Assembly: GCA_000320605.2 (NCBI GenBank) | Contig: KB445797.1 | Location: forward strand, 2,030,227 to 2,094,226 | Reading direction: 5' to 3' | Length of the DNA stretch: 64,000 bases | Source of the DNA: Gelatoporia subvermispora B | Lineage: Eukaryota; Basidiomycota; Agaricomycetes; Polyporales; Gelatoporiaceae | Shown here: positions 32,639 through 44,259 of the stretch, one piece after another | Numbering within the stretch: position 1 is the stretch's first letter | Layout: every line of letters starts with the position of its first letter | Translations under genes and position numbers: made by a program | Notes under the pieces: model-generated | The model's input: the letters and a program-made list of their open reading frames with translations, nothing else | The model's database searches: none | Told to the model about the DNA's origin: nothing

Positions 32639-33250
32639 CGTCGCGGTAGGGCGCGTCCGGGGCCAAGATGGTGCAGAGGATTATAATAAACTCCAGAACC
32701 AGAGAGTGGAGCGGCTAAGTAAACAGTTCAACTTGGTACCTTAGACGATTTGGTGAGTGGATATGAACGAAAATGAGGGGTCGGCAGCATTATAGCGGGC
32801 TACGGTCAGACGCGCAGCGCGCGACTCGTTTGTGGCGGGCTGACTCCGAGATATTCGGACCTTACTGTTATCTTGTCGGAGGAAGGCACAGAGGGAGATA
32901 TGATTATCAGAGGTTCCGTACAGTACATGAAGAGTTTTATAGATACATTTGAGTGACACATCCACGCTATGGACACAGTGAAGGCTCCCGGTATACCTTA
33001 GTGAGGCACTCGGGACGCAATACATGTTGGAAGAGGTATGATACAAAACAGAAGTGTTTGGCAGGATAGCAATGTGCAGGTGTGATTTAGAATGAAGTCG
33101 ACGTGAACTCTAGGTGTCGCAAGGTGTGAATTGAAGGAAAACGCAGCATTTGGTCGAAGGACCGGCGCCCCAGTGCGCGTGTTCAACGCTCAACATGCGA
33201 GCCCAATGCTATCTCTGAATCGAAGGATGGTCAACAAAGACAGAAGAGCC
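32639..33250. other. intergenic stretch without a gene
   Basis: The promoter of the METTL16-type gene and the 3' flank of the Ser-rich gene. Small frames on the minus strand near 32741-33186 have no motif. Confidence 0.45.
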
Positions 33251-35614
33251 TCAACACGAGCGCACACACCTGTAGGAGACGCTGTCCCGCCAGCTGCCTT
33301 CCTCCTCCCACAAGCTTACGTCACCGCCAGATTCTCTCCTCGGGCTCGCACCATCCACAAAGCGCTCCAACGCGCTCAGCCCGGAGTTTTCACCGAGGAT
33401 GCCTGACTCTCGGCTCCACAGCTCCGCAACATCGTCCGTCTCCTCCGGGATCGCGCACAGCGGCGCGCCCGGCGTACGCAGCACGAGCGTCGTGATGCCC
33501 GACTCGCGCGCACGGCCCCAGCCCATGCCGGACGAGCCGGACGAACTCGCTGACGTGTCCGCCTCGCCTCCATACACGCTGCTCTCCCCGCAGATCTCAT
33601 CCTCCTCCACGCGGCTCGAGCGGCGGGACGACTCCCTGCTGATCCCGAGCCCGAGCGCCGCGCTCACCGCGTCGATGTCGAGCTGCCCGTCCTTGACGAG
33701 GTCGTCGAGCTCCCAGCTTCCCCGGCTCGCGCTCGAGAGCGACACGCACAGCGAGACGGCGGACGCACTCAGCGAGAGCACCGACGCGGATGCGGGGACG
33801 TCGAGCAGCGCCGAGTGCCGCAGCGGCGACGGCCCCGGGCCGAGCGGCGGACTCATGCTGAGGCGTCGTGCGGCTTTGGACGGCTGCTGCAGCGCGCGAG
33901 CGATGATTTCAGACGTGAAGGAGGGGGTAGCGGGGGGAGATGGAGAAGAAGGAGAGGGGAAGGTCGAGGGAGGAGAAGACTTGGGGAGGACGTTGAGCGG
34001 CCGGGTCGTCTGGGCCAGTGGGGTGCGCTCGGCGGAGAGGACATCGAGGATGCTGCTGGACCCCTTTGACGAGCTGTACTCGGCGAGCGCCTTGAATGGG
34101 GACGTCTTGAGTGCAGGGTCGACGGGCCAGTTGTCTAGGACGACATCGCAGGCGCGGGCGCGCGGTTGCACAGAGTAGATCGGAACAGGGACCGGGACAG
34201 AGGGTGCTTCGAAGATGGAGACAGTGAGAGGGTCCGAGGAGATGGCTTTAGGTTCCACTGAGGAAGACGTTGAGAAAGCTCTAGGAACCAGGATCGGCAC
34301 GTCGTACACAACGTTATCAGAGTTCGGAGACGTTGGAGGGGTCTCAAAGCTAGATGTGGTAGCGCGCCCAGTGCCAGAGCCATGGTGACCTGAAGAGGGT
34401 TTGCTAGACTGGCTGGTAGAGTTGGCGCCGCTTACGGAGCGATCCTGGCTGCTATTGATCCCGGAGCTGGCGGACTGGTCCTGGCTTGAGTTCTGGTTGG
34501 ACGGCCCACTTTCATCATACCAGGAAGATAGAACAGGCTCCATTATCTGCATAAGAGTCGGCGACGGCGAGCCTGTAGACAGATGCACACTTGGGGCAGA
34601 CATATGAGCAGCAGGCGGAAGGCTCGGTAATGTTGGGTAATGGGAACACGCAGGAGAGGATGGATGCACGCTGGCGCAACTAATAATGTCTCCGAGATCA
34701 GGAGAGAGTATAGGGGAACGCATATCGAGCCAAGAGACAGAACGAGAGTCGACACGAGAGAGATGAGATCGTCGCTCCGAGGAACGATTGACAGAGGTCC
34801 GCGTGGTGTGAAATGACGTGCCGCCGAGTCCGGTAGTGCCTGTGGAATCAGCTGCCTCCTGAGACCGCGGGGTGGACGAAGGCTTGGATGATACAGACAG
34901 ATGCTTCTCCGCTTTCCTCTTGACGCGATCGCTTCTGCACTTGATTCTTGTCTCCCACTCTGGAGAACCAAAGAGCCCGACCAGATACCCAGTGAGAACA
35001 TGCGAGACGGAAGGCCTGATGGTGCCCCGAGTAGACACTGAGCTGCTTTTCTCGTCAACTACCTGGTTGTCTTGGTCTACTGCATGAATGGTTTGACTCT
35101 TCCTGAACTTGAGGTACATGTATTTGACTGCAGCGAGGATAGGGAATGGCACGAGCACATAGGCTACGACCAAGGGGGAGTATTCTACCTCAGGAGGAGG
35201 TCCAAGAGGTAGTGCATTCACGGAGACAACAAGAGTCAAAAACCAGGAGATCAGGATTATAGTAGACATGGCTGGTGTCATTGCCAGGTTGCTGAGCGAA
35301 GCGACGCCGCGATCAGGTTGGGGCCAGTTGTCCACAGACTGACAAGGGGTATCGCAGGGTATATTATGCAGATTTGTGCAGCCTGTAGACTGGCCTGGGG
35401 CTGCTCTACGCGCCAAGCACAAGGACGCAGTTGCACTTGGTCGTGGGAGGAGAAAAGGAGCTGAATCTGATTTGCTCGCGTTTCGTAAAGTCCAACTCCC
35501 GCGACGCGTCGGGCACGTGATGCACATAACATACGCCATCGAATCGGGCAGGTCGTGCAGCTCGCGAGTCAACGCGACCAACTCCTCCCTGTTCTCCCAG
35601 CCATCAAAATGCAT
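33251..35614 (-). CDS. large Ser-rich membrane-associated protein
   Basis: A single open frame of 787 residues from ATG 35614. Residues ~112-136 (MTPAMSTIILISWFLTLVVS then VNALPLGPP) look like a signal peptide or membrane anchor, and a second hydrophobic stretch follows (YSPLVVAYVLVPFPILAAVK). The true start may therefore be the ATG at 35281 or 35269. The rest is Ser/Pro-rich and disordered, with repeated NSSQDxS units around residue 385 (SNQNSSQDQSASSGINSSQD), and short acidic blocks near the end (SRVEEDEICGESS). The frame is long and has strong codon bias, which supports it, but no domain is recognised. The C-terminus may continue after a GTGTGTG donor near 33270. Confidence 0.65.
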   Translation of the reverse strand: MHFDGWENREELVALTRELHDLPDSMAYVMCITCPTRRGSWTLRNASKSDSAPFLLPRPSATASLCLARRAAPGQSTGCTNLHNIPCDTPCQSVDNWPQPDRGVASLSNLAMTPAMSTIILISWFLTLVVSVNALPLGPPPEVEYSPLVVAYVLVPFPILAAVKYMYLKFRKSQTIHAVDQDNQVVDEKSSSVSTRGTIRPSVSHVLTGYLVGLFGSPEWETRIKCRSDRVKRKAEKHLSVSSKPSSTPRSQEAADSTGTTGLGGTSFHTTRTSVNRSSERRSHLSRVDSRSVSWLDMRSPILSPDLGDIISCASVHPSSPACSHYPTLPSLPPAAHMSAPSVHLSTGSPSPTLMQIMEPVLSSWYDESGPSNQNSSQDQSASSGINSSQDRSVSGANSTSQSSKPSSGHHGSGTGRATTSSFETPPTSPNSDNVVYDVPILVPRAFSTSSSVEPKAISSDPLTVSIFEAPSVPVPVPIYSVQPRARACDVVLDNWPVDPALKTSPFKALAEYSSSKGSSSILDVLSAERTPLAQTTRPLNVLPKSSPPSTFPSPSSPSPPATPSFTSEIIARALQQPSKAARRLSMSPPLGPGPSPLRHSALLDVPASASVLSLSASAVSLCVSLSSASRGSWELDDLVKDGQLDIDAVSAALGLGISRESSRRSSRVEEDEICGESSVYGGEADTSASSSGSSGMGWGRARESGITTLVLRTPGAPLCAIPEETDDVAELWSRESGILGENSGLSALERFVDGASPRRESGGDVSLWEEEGSWRDSVSYRCVRSC

Positions 35615-36058
35615 TTGACGTCTGCACTAACTTCGCTCAGCAACCAAGCACTATTCCTCTTGTCTCTGACGCGGATATTGAGGGACACGGTGAGGATAAA
35701 GGAAATGCAGGGCGTTATCAATCACGCCATCACCGACGGGTCTCACCTCTTCTCTCGCCACTTCCCGCTCATGCTCCCCTCTTCGCCCTCTCTGTTTGCG
35801 ACATGAGCGCGCGCACGCTATCGCGCAGTTGGATCTCGCGTTACTGCTGGCCCCTGCCTCGCATACGTCAAAATGACCGGGATTCGCCTTTCAGCCGATA
35901 AAAATCCCTCGCGCCTCTCTCCAGGCTACGTCGATCGCGCTCGTCGTCTTCACACTTCTGTGCACACTCGGCCTCATAGAGTGCACACGAAGAGGCGACC
36001 CTGAGCTGGCATACTTCCAGCACAAGTCACGGCCGACAACCCGCCCTCTCTTCGCATC
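35615..36058. promoter_or_regulatory. upstream region of MFS copy 1
   Basis: The last ~130 bases contain TTCACACTTCTGTGCACACT and CGGCCTCATAGA, which recur before the start codons of MFS copies 2 and 3. Conservation among tandem copies points to the promoter/leader. Farther upstream I see nothing. Confidence 0.5.
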
Positions 36059-37751
36059 ATGTCTGTGCAGGAGTCCCTCAAGTCGCCCGCGTCTGCGTCC
36101 TCTCATGACGAGAAGCGCGACTCCAGCGCCTCGCCAGAAGTCGGACAAGTGCACGAGCTTGAAGTTGCCGAGAAGAATCTCCTTAGGAAGCTTGATCTCA
36201 AACTGCTGCCCGTCTTGACCATCCTCTACCTATTGTCCTTCCTTGACCGCTCCAACATCGGCAATGCTAAGCTCGATGGACTCACAGCGGACCTACACAT
36301 GACACAGCCTCAGTATCTCAATGTCCTAACCATGGTGAGTGATCCTCAAGTACCGTTGCTAGAAATGTGCTTGACATCAGTGTAGTACTTTGCCGGCTAC
36401 GTCATCTTCGAGGTCCCGAGCAACATCGTCCTCAAGCGCATGTCTCCTCGCACATGGCTCCCGACTCTCATGATCCTCTGGGGCATCGTTTCCACCCTCA
36501 TGGGTCTCGTGCACAACTACGGTGGCCTCCTCGCAATCGTAGGTCTTACAGTATCCACTCTTCTACAATATGCTAAGCCAATGCTCAGCGTTTTATCCTC
36601 GGCATGACCGAGTCTGGACTGTTCCCTGGTGTCGTGTACTATCTCTCCATGTGGTACAAGCGCAAGGAGCAACATTTCCGCATTTCGATATTCTTCAGCG
36701 CTGCTAGCCTTGCAGGTGCATTCGGCGGAATTTTGGCGTTTGGCATCGGCAAGATGGACGGTGTGGGTGGCAAGGCCGGTTGGTCCTGGATCTTCATCAT
36801 CGAGGTATGCTTCGCGAAGTTGACATTACGCCTGCGGAAACTGAGGATCGTTCTAGGGCCTATTGACGATCGTCATCGCGGCGTTCTCGTACCTCCTGGT
36901 GCACAACTATCCTGACACCGTTACCTTCCTATCTCCCGAGGAGAAGACACTGCTGCACGACCGACTACGCGACGACAACGACGCGCTTTCCGGAGAGCGC
37001 TTCCAGTGGCAATCAGTCATCAAGGCGTTCAAGGATGTCTCCGTGTGGCTTTATTGCTTCACCTTCATGGGATGCTCGCTCCCTCTGTACACACTCTCCC
37101 TTTTCCTGGTACGTTCATTTTGCGGTGCGCACGTCCTCTTCTCTTGCTCATTCACGCACTTCGCAGCCGACGATCATTGCGGATCTCGGCTTCGCCGCAG
37201 CAGACGCACAACTGCTCACCGTCCCGCCCTACTTCGTCGCAACCGTCCTGACCTTCCTCACCGCGCTCGGCTCGCACCACTTCAACCGACGCGCGCCGTT
37301 CATCATTGGCGCCGCGTTCCTCGCGGCCATCGGGTACATCATTTTGTTGTCCGACTTCACCGTCGGCGTGCAGTACTTCGCGACATTCCTCTGCGCTGGC
37401 GGTATCTACCCCGCGACTGCCATCGTGCTCTCGTGGCCCGCGAACAACGTCAGCGGCCAGCTCAAACGCGCCGTCGCGTGCGCGCTCCAGATCAGTGTGG
37501 GCAATACGGGCGCGATCCTCGGTACGCAGCTGTATAGGAGTGCGCCGAGGTTTTTCTTGGGGCATGCGTTTGCGATTGGGTATTTGTGCCTGGCGGCCGC
37601 CGCCGCCGCACTGAATTGGTATGTGCTTGCGAGGAGGAATAGGGAGAAGGAGGATGATATACAGGGGAGGTATCGGGATGTGGATTTGGGTGACAGGGAG
37701 ACGAGATTACTGCTGGGTGATGAGCACCCTGCGTGGAAGTTCCAGTTGTGA
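36059..37751 (+). CDS. MFS anion:cation symporter (Dal5/Tna1-like), tandem copy 1
   Basis: A 12-segment proton-coupled permease of the ACS family (allantoate, nicotinate and other organic anions in yeasts); the substrate here cannot be told. Exons 36059-36334, 36386-36538, 36589-36804, 36857-37108 and 37167-37751 encode 493 residues. The family start RKLDLKLLPVLTILYLLSFL, the motif DRSNIGNAKLDGL, the loop 2-3 segment VIFEVPSNIVLKRMSPRTWL, FILGMTESGLFPGVVYYLSM and WYKRKEQHFRISIFFSAASL are all typical. The central loop is hydrophilic, and the tail ends in the conserved HPAWKFQL. Copies 2 and 3 downstream have identical exon lengths, so the three arose by tandem duplication. Confidence 0.95.
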
Positions 37752-38213
37752 GACGCTTCTCCTCTAGTGTATCTGTATAGTATGTAGAATAGTAGGCATC
37801 GTAGAAGACATTTTGGCTTCGTTCGCCGCTGCATTGTGGATGCTTAACGATCTTCGGACCTTTCCGAACTGCCATCTGAGCTTTTGAGTGTCATCATGCG
37901 AGCAGGGCGGGCAAAACGTACAGGCTGCATTCCAAAAATCGTGGATCTGACGGATCGTGAGCGCTTGTGGGTTTTGCCTGTTTGTGGACGGCGACGATCG
38001 CGGCATTGTACGCTGCTGCAGCCAACTTCGTCGCATTTGCACCCGCGCTGTTCGAAATTATAGCAAAGATAGCCTGGTGACCTGACCATGGATTTCTCAT
38101 CGTGGTCACTGACTAGGCACTCTTCTGTCGACGACCGCACGTCTTTTTCACACTTCTGTGCACACTCGACCTCATAGAAAGCCGCGACGGGCGATTCGCC
38201 CTCTTTCTGCGTC
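37752..38213. promoter_or_regulatory. spacer and upstream region of MFS copy 2
   Basis: The spacer contains a block (about 37950-38150) repeated before copy 3 and again at 42195-42375: GAGCGCTTGTGGG, GTCGCATTTGCACCCGCGCT, then GAAATTATAGCAA and GGCACTCTTCTGTCGAC. It is the repeated promoter region of the array. No separate gene is seen. Confidence 0.55.
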
Positions 38214-39911
38214 ATGTCAATCCAGGAGTTCCTCAAGGCGCCCGCCTCTGTGTCCTCTCATGACGAGAAGCGCGACTCCAACGACCCACAAGAAGTTGGA
38301 CAAGCACACGAGCTTGCAATTGCCGAGAAGAACCTCCTCAGGAAACTTGACCTCAAGCTGCTGCCCGTCTTGACCATCCTCTACCTGTTGTCCTTCCTTG
38401 ACCGCTCCAACATCGGCAATGCTAAGCTCGATGGACTCACAGCGGACCTACACATGACACAGCCTCAGTATCTTAATGTCTTGACCCTGGTGAGTACTCC
38501 TCAAGTACCGTTGCTAGAAATGTGCTTAGTGTAGTACTTTGCAAGTGTAGTACTTTGCCGGCTACGTCATCTTCGAAGTTCCGAGCAACATTGTCCTCAA
38601 GCGCATGTCTCCTCGCACATGGCTCCCGACTCTCATGATCTTCTGGGGTATCGTTTCTACCCTCATGGATGTCGTGCACAACTACGCTGACCTCCTCGCA
38701 CTTGTAAGCCTTACAGTATCTACTCTTCGACGATGTGCTCAGCCAATGCTCAGCGTTTCCTCCTCGGCATGACCGAGTCTGGATTGTTCCCTGGTGTCGT
38801 GTACTATTTCTCCATGTGGTACAAGCGCAAGGAACAACTTTTCCGCATTTCGATATTCTTCAGCGCCGCTAGTCTTGCAGGCGCTTTCGGTGGTATCCTG
38901 GCATTTGCCATTGGCAAGATGGACGGCGTGGGCGGCAAGGCGGGCTGGTCGTGGATTTTCATCATCGAGGTGCGCTTCGCAAAAGTTGACATCACGTCTT
39001 TGTCAGCTAAGAATTGCTCCAGGGTCTATTGACGATCGTTATCGCGGCATTCTCGTACCCCCTGGTACACAATTATCCTGACACCGTGACCTTCCTCTCC
39101 TCCGAGGAGAAAACACTGCTACACGATCGACTACGCGATGACAACGACGCGCTTTCCGGAGAGTGCTTCCAGTGGCAGTCAGTCATCAAGGCGTTCAAGG
39201 ACGTCTCCGTGTGGCTTTATTGCTTCACCTTCATGGGCTGCGCGCTCCCTCTATTCACACTATCTCTCTTCTTGGTACGTCCATCCCCGTAGTGTTGGCA
39301 TCTCCTCTCATTGATCTTCTCTCCAGCCGACGATTATCGCGGATCTCGGCTTCGCCGCAGCAGACGCACAGCTGCTCACCGTCCCGCCCTATTTTGTCGC
39401 GACCGTCCTGACCTTCCTCACCGCGCTCGGCTCGCACCATTTCAACCGACGCGCGCCCTTCATCATCGGCGGCGCGTTCCTCGCGGCCATCGGGTACATC
39501 ATTCTCCTGAGCGACTTTACGGTCGGTGTGCAGTACTTCGCGACGTTCCTCTGCGCGGGCGGGGTCTACTCCGCGACGGCCATCGTGTGCTCTTGGCCCG
39601 CGAACAACGTCAGCGGCCAGCTCAAACGCGCCGTCGCGTGCGCGCTCCAGATTAGTGTGGGCAATACGGGCGCAGTCATTGGTACGCAGTTGTATAGGAG
39701 TGCGCCGAGGTTTTTCTTGGGGCACGCGTTTGCGATTGGGTATTTGTGCCTGGCTGTGGTGGCCGCCGCGCTGAATTGGTATGTGCTTGCGAGGAGGAAT
39801 AGAGAGAAGGAGGAGGATGTGCAGGGGAGGTATCGGAACGTGGATCTGAGCGATAAAGAGACGCGGTTATTGTTGGGTGATGAGCACCCCGCATGGAAGT
39901 TCCAGTTGTGA
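38214..39911 (+). CDS. MFS anion:cation symporter, tandem copy 2
   Basis: Exons 38214-38489, 38551-38703, 38754-38969, 39023-39274 and 39327-39911 encode 493 residues, the same lengths as copy 1. It keeps the DRSNIGN, EVPSNIVLKRMSPRTW and TESGLFPG motifs. Two oddities suggest relaxed selection: the acceptor of intron 1 is duplicated (TGTAGTACTTTGC twice within 30 bases, only the second giving the correct frame), and exon 2 has STLMDVVHNYADLLAL where copy 1 has STLMGLVHNYGGLLAI, placing two Asp residues in or next to a membrane helix. It is probably expressed from the same type of promoter as its sisters. Confidence 0.9.
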
Positions 39912-40343
39912 CACGCTTCTCTTCTGGTGTGTTTGTACAGTGTGTAGGATTGTAGACATCGTAAAAGATATTTTGGCTTCGTTTGCCGCTGCATTGTGGA
40001 TGCTTAACGATCTTCGAACCTTTCCGAATGTTATGCAAGTCCTGAGTGGAACGTTGCGGATTTAAGGCGAGTGATACATACGTACACTGAACGTGAGCGC
40101 TTGTGGGCCTTGCCTGTTTGTGGACGACGACAATCGCAGCTGCAGCCAACTTCGCCGCATTTGCGCCCCCGCTATTCGAAATTATAGCAACCATAGCCTG
40201 GTGACCTGGCCATGGGTTTCTTATCGTGGTCGCTGACCAGGCACTCTTCTGTCAACGACCGCCCGTCTTCTTTACACTTATATGCACACTCGACCTCATA
40301 GAATGCACAAGCCACGACGGGTGATTCGCCCTCTTTCTGCATC
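39912..40343. promoter_or_regulatory. spacer and upstream region of MFS copy 3
   Basis: It repeats the promoter block of the preceding spacer with deletions (for example GAGCGCTTGTGGGCCTTGCC, GCCGCATTTGCGCCC and GGCACTCTTCTGTCAACGAC). No other gene is visible. Confidence 0.55.
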
Positions 40344-42030
40344 ATGTCTGTCCAGGAGTTCCTCCAATCGCCTGCGTCTGCGTCCTCTCATGACGAGAAG
40401 CGTGACTCCAGCGACCCACAAGAAGTCGGAAAAGCGCACGAACTTGCGATTGCCGAGAAGAACCTTCTCAGGAAGCTTGATCTCAAACTGCTGCCCGTCT
40501 TGACCATCCTCTACCTGTTGTCCTTCCTTGACCGCTCCAACATCGGCAATGCTAAGCTCGATGGACTCACAGCGGACCTACACATGACACAGCCTCAGTA
40601 TCTCAATGTCCTAACCATGGTAAGTAATCGTGCAGTACATTACTGGAAATGCGCTTGACGTCGGTGTAGTACTTTGCCGGCTACGTCATTTTCGAAGTCC
40701 CAAGCAACATTATCCTGAAGCGTATGTCTCCTCGCACATGGCTCCCGACTCTCATGATCCTCTGGGGCATCGCTTCCACCCTCATGGGTCTCGTGCCCAA
40801 CTACGGTAGCCTTCTCGCAGTTGTAAGTCTCACAGTGCCTGCTCTTTTACGGCGTGCTAAGCCAATTCCCAGCGATTCCTTCTCGGCATGACCGAATCTG
40901 GGCTGTTCCCTGGTGTCGTGTACTATCTCTCCATGTGGTACAAGCGCAAGGAACAACTTTTCCGCATTTCGATATTCTTCAGCGCCGCTAGTCTCGCAGG
41001 TGCTTTTGGTGGTATCCTAGCATTTGCCATCGGTAAGATGGACGGCGTGGGCGGCAAGGCGGGCTGGTCGTGGATTTTCATCATCGAGGTGCGCTTCGCA
41101 AAAGTTGACGTTACGTCTCCGGCAGCTAAGAATAGCTCCAGGGTCTATTGACGATCGTTATCGCGGCGCTCTCGTATCTCCTGGTACACAACTATCCTGA
41201 TACCGTGACCTTCTTCTCTCCGGAGGAGAAAACACTGCTACACGACCGACTTCGCGATGACAGCGACGCGCTTTCCGGAGAGCGCTTCCAGTGGCAGTCA
41301 GTCATCAAGGCGTTCAAGGATGTTTCCGTGTGGCTCTATGGCTTGACCTTCGTGGGCTGCTCGTTCCCTCTATTCACATTATCCCTCTTCTTGGTACGTC
41401 CAACCCCGTAGTGTTCGCATGTCCTCTCATCTATCTTCTGCCCAGCCGGCGATCATCGCGGATCTCGGCTTCGCCGCAGCAGACGCACAACTGCTCACCG
41501 TCCCGCCCTACTTCGTCGCGACCGCCATGACCCTCCTCACCGCGCTCGGCTCGCACCATTTCAACCGGCGCGCGCCGTTCATCATCGGTGGCGCGTTCCT
41601 CGCGGCCATCGGATACATCATTTTGTTGTCCGACTTTACCGTCGGCATACAGTACTTCGCGACGTTCCTCTGCGCGGGCGGGGTCTTCTCCGCGACGACC
41701 ATGGTGTGCTCTTGGCCTGCGAACAACGTCAGCGGCCAGCTCAAACGCGCCGTCGCGTGCGCGCTCCAGACCAGCGTGGGCAGTACGGGCGCGATCATCG
41801 GTACACAGTTGTATAGAAGTGCACCGAAGTATGTTTTGGGGCATGCGTTTGCGATTGTGTTTTTGTGTCTGGCGGCGGTGGCCGCGGCGTTGAATTGGTA
41901 TTTGCTTGCGAGGAGGAATAGAGAGAAGGAGGAGGATGTGCAGGGGAGGTATCGGGACGTGGATCTGAGCGATAAAGAGACGCGGTTGTTGTTGGGTGAT
42001 GAGCACCCTGCATGGAAGTTCCAGCTGTGA
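40344..42030 (+). CDS. MFS anion:cation symporter, tandem copy 3
   Basis: Exons 40344-40619, 40670-40822, 40873-41088, 41142-41393 and 41446-42030 encode 493 residues with the family motifs intact (RKLDLKLLPVLTILYLLSFL, EVPSNIILKRMSPRTWLPTL, TESGLFPGVVYYLSMWYKRK). Differences from copy 1 cluster in the second half, for example PAIIADLGFAAADAQLL at the start of exon 5 and PKYVLGHAFAIVFLCLAAV near the end. These may alter substrate preference (inference). The first half is nearly identical to copies 1 and 2, consistent with gene conversion or recent duplication. Confidence 0.94.
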
Positions 42031-42779
42031 GGCGTCTGTCTTGCATTGTATTTGTACAAGTTCTAGAGTAGTAGACGGTTTAGAAAATCGGTTTCGGCTT
42101 CATACATTGCCACATCCGAGCCACTGAACTGATCGAGACCTGTACTCCCGCAAACAGAGATGACGTACAGGACGCATTCCGAAGGTCAGAACTATACGCG
42201 AGCGCTTGCGAACATTATCTGTTTATGGACGACGACGATCGCGGCATTGTAAGCCGCTGCAGCCAACTTTGTCGCATTTGCACCCGCGCTTCTCGAAATT
42301 ATAGCAATGGCCAGGTGACCTGAGCTTGTAGCGGAAAACTGACTTGGCACTCTTCTGTCGACAACCGCAGGCTCTTCGGAGGTCCCGACGTAACCGATGA
42401 ATCATGCCTGCAATGACATGTGTTCATCCTCTGCTACATTCTATGCTTTTAGGCGATCTTTTTCTCCTGCCTCTCTGTATGCTAGTGCTTGCAAACTCAA
42501 TGACCTCGGCCTTTAGCATAATCTCACGCAAGTCTGGGGGTGAGAGTACGCACTCAAAGCTGTTATCGAGGTCATGCCGACCTGCTCTAAATGGTCTTCC
42601 TTGACACGGCCTTCCTATAGACTTCTGGTTCTTCGGGACGGCTTTCAGCGCATACGCTGTATCGTGAAGGCCTCGCCAGGCTTCTGGAACCTGCCCCGTG
42701 GTACCACGTTCAGTCCCGGCGCCCCTGACTCGTATCGCCTCCCTCGTCGCCCTCTTGCCTGACGAGCGATCCGGCCAAG
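42031..42779. other. relic of a fourth MFS unit upstream region
   Basis: From about 42195 to 42375 the sequence repeats the array's promoter block (GAGCGCTTGCG, GACGATCGCGGCATTGTAAG, GTCGCATTTGCACCCGCGCT, GGCACTCTTCTGTCGACAAC), but no permease exon follows. The remainder of the interval has no supported gene. Confidence 0.65.
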
Positions 42780-43941
42780 ATGAAACTCTCGCTCCCGGAG
42801 TCGTTCGCCTGCTTTTCTCTGCACATCCTGCTCGTTGGCATACATGTGGCTCTGCTCCAGGTATATCTGCATCACTATGAACACAAAATCACGGCGAGTG
42901 GGAACACCGCGACGACCGCCCTTTCGTTGGCGGTGCGGATAGGATCTCAAGTCATAGCTACTGTCTGTTGAAAGTGACCATCCATACGATAAAATTCTGA
43001 CAGAGACCAACAGATTCTGACCATGTTCCTCGTTCTGTTCACTCAACAGCTCTCGCTCAAGCGCAACTTCCATGTCCGACAGACCTTGACTGCGTTGCAC
43101 GACAAATCAAACGCCTGGCTCGGCCTGGGATCCGCTTTTCTTACCCTGTATCAACAAAAGACGACCAAGACATCCCCGTGGTATATAGTCGCAATCACGA
43201 TGTACCTGTTGGGCATCTTCATTCTGCACATCACGACGCCTGCGTTGTTCGATGTGATACCGTTCACTCAGACGGCGCTCGTAACACCCATGTTCGTTAC
43301 TGCCGAGGCTGACGAACAGAATCGCTGACTTGATCGTCAGAAATGGGACGGTGGGAGCGCCGCAGGCTGCCGTAGTCCGGTACGAGATGCACTTATTCTA
43401 CTAGAATTTGATTGAATTGAACTTCTTCCGACTTGTTGGAGTAGACTATTAAACTCAACAGGCTCGATATTGTTACCGAACATTACGGCATATCCAGATT
43501 GTCCTTCCTCTGGGCTGATCTCGGAGCCATGTATTGAGCAGATAGTTGCGTCGATGCTAAATGTAGGTTACATCGTACAGCTTCGAGCACCAGAAATCCG
43601 AAATTGACCGTGTTTTTAGCTCAACGCCTTCGCGGTAAGTCACGAGTGGGCGTATTTGGACTATGAATTGACTTGAAATCCAGCTCTACATCGGACTCTC
43701 CGTTTCTGGGCTTCTCTTCCTTTTTGCATGGTTGACGACACGGGGAACGGGGATCGAGCATCGGGTGCACTGTACACTTGATGCACCAGGGATCCTCCAG
43801 ATGACGTGGCTACTCGGCAAGAACATGCTGATCAGTACACGTCTCGCATCGCGGGTGAAGAATCCCGAAGTGGATCATTTGCGGAGTGCTGGGTTATTTT
43901 ATGTGCAGCTGAGCGACCCGGAGAAAGGCGTGAGATTTTGA
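42780..43941 (+). pseudogene. remnant of a basidiomycete multi-membrane protein gene
   Basis: Exon 42780-42962 splices to 43014 (…GSQVIAT|ILTMFLVLF…) and gives MKLSLPESFACFSLHILLVG, further membrane segments and FTQQLSLKRNFHVRQTLTAL, then HDKSNAWLGLGSAFLTLYQQ. This layout is that of a common uncharacterised agaricomycete membrane family, from general knowledge. The frame closes at 43326. A second coding-like piece at about 43683-43941 (LYIGLSVSGLLFLFAWLTTR and LQMTWLLGKNMLIST) looks like the family's C-terminus. The central extracellular part between them is missing or unreadable, so I read this as an internally deleted or decayed gene. If a further intron is hidden, a short product remains possible. 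Confidence 0.5.
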
Positions 43942-44259
43942 TGTTGATGACCGCATTGATATTCGCCATGGACACACGGACTTGCATTGACAGCAATCGG
44001 ACTTATTATGCATGTAACTTCGATTTGGTTCTGGGCTGGATAAGTAACTAGGTATATGTATCAGTCCATATCAAAACGTTCGACGAAGCTGATTTTGTTG
44101 GGATTCCTGGATTCCGAATGTGACCGTCAAGCGTCAGCCCCTCAGTCAGCCTCAATGGATTGAGATTCCGGTTGTCCATGTCAACGAACCGAAAGTTTCA
44201 CTTCTTGTCGGCAACACGCAAGTCTCATCCGGCATCGAACTCTCAGAGGGCGCCGCACC

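Noticed and set aside
33399..34178. 259-codon plus-strand frame
   Set aside because: It is the mirror of the Ser-rich gene on the minus strand; its long openness follows from the codon bias of the real gene.
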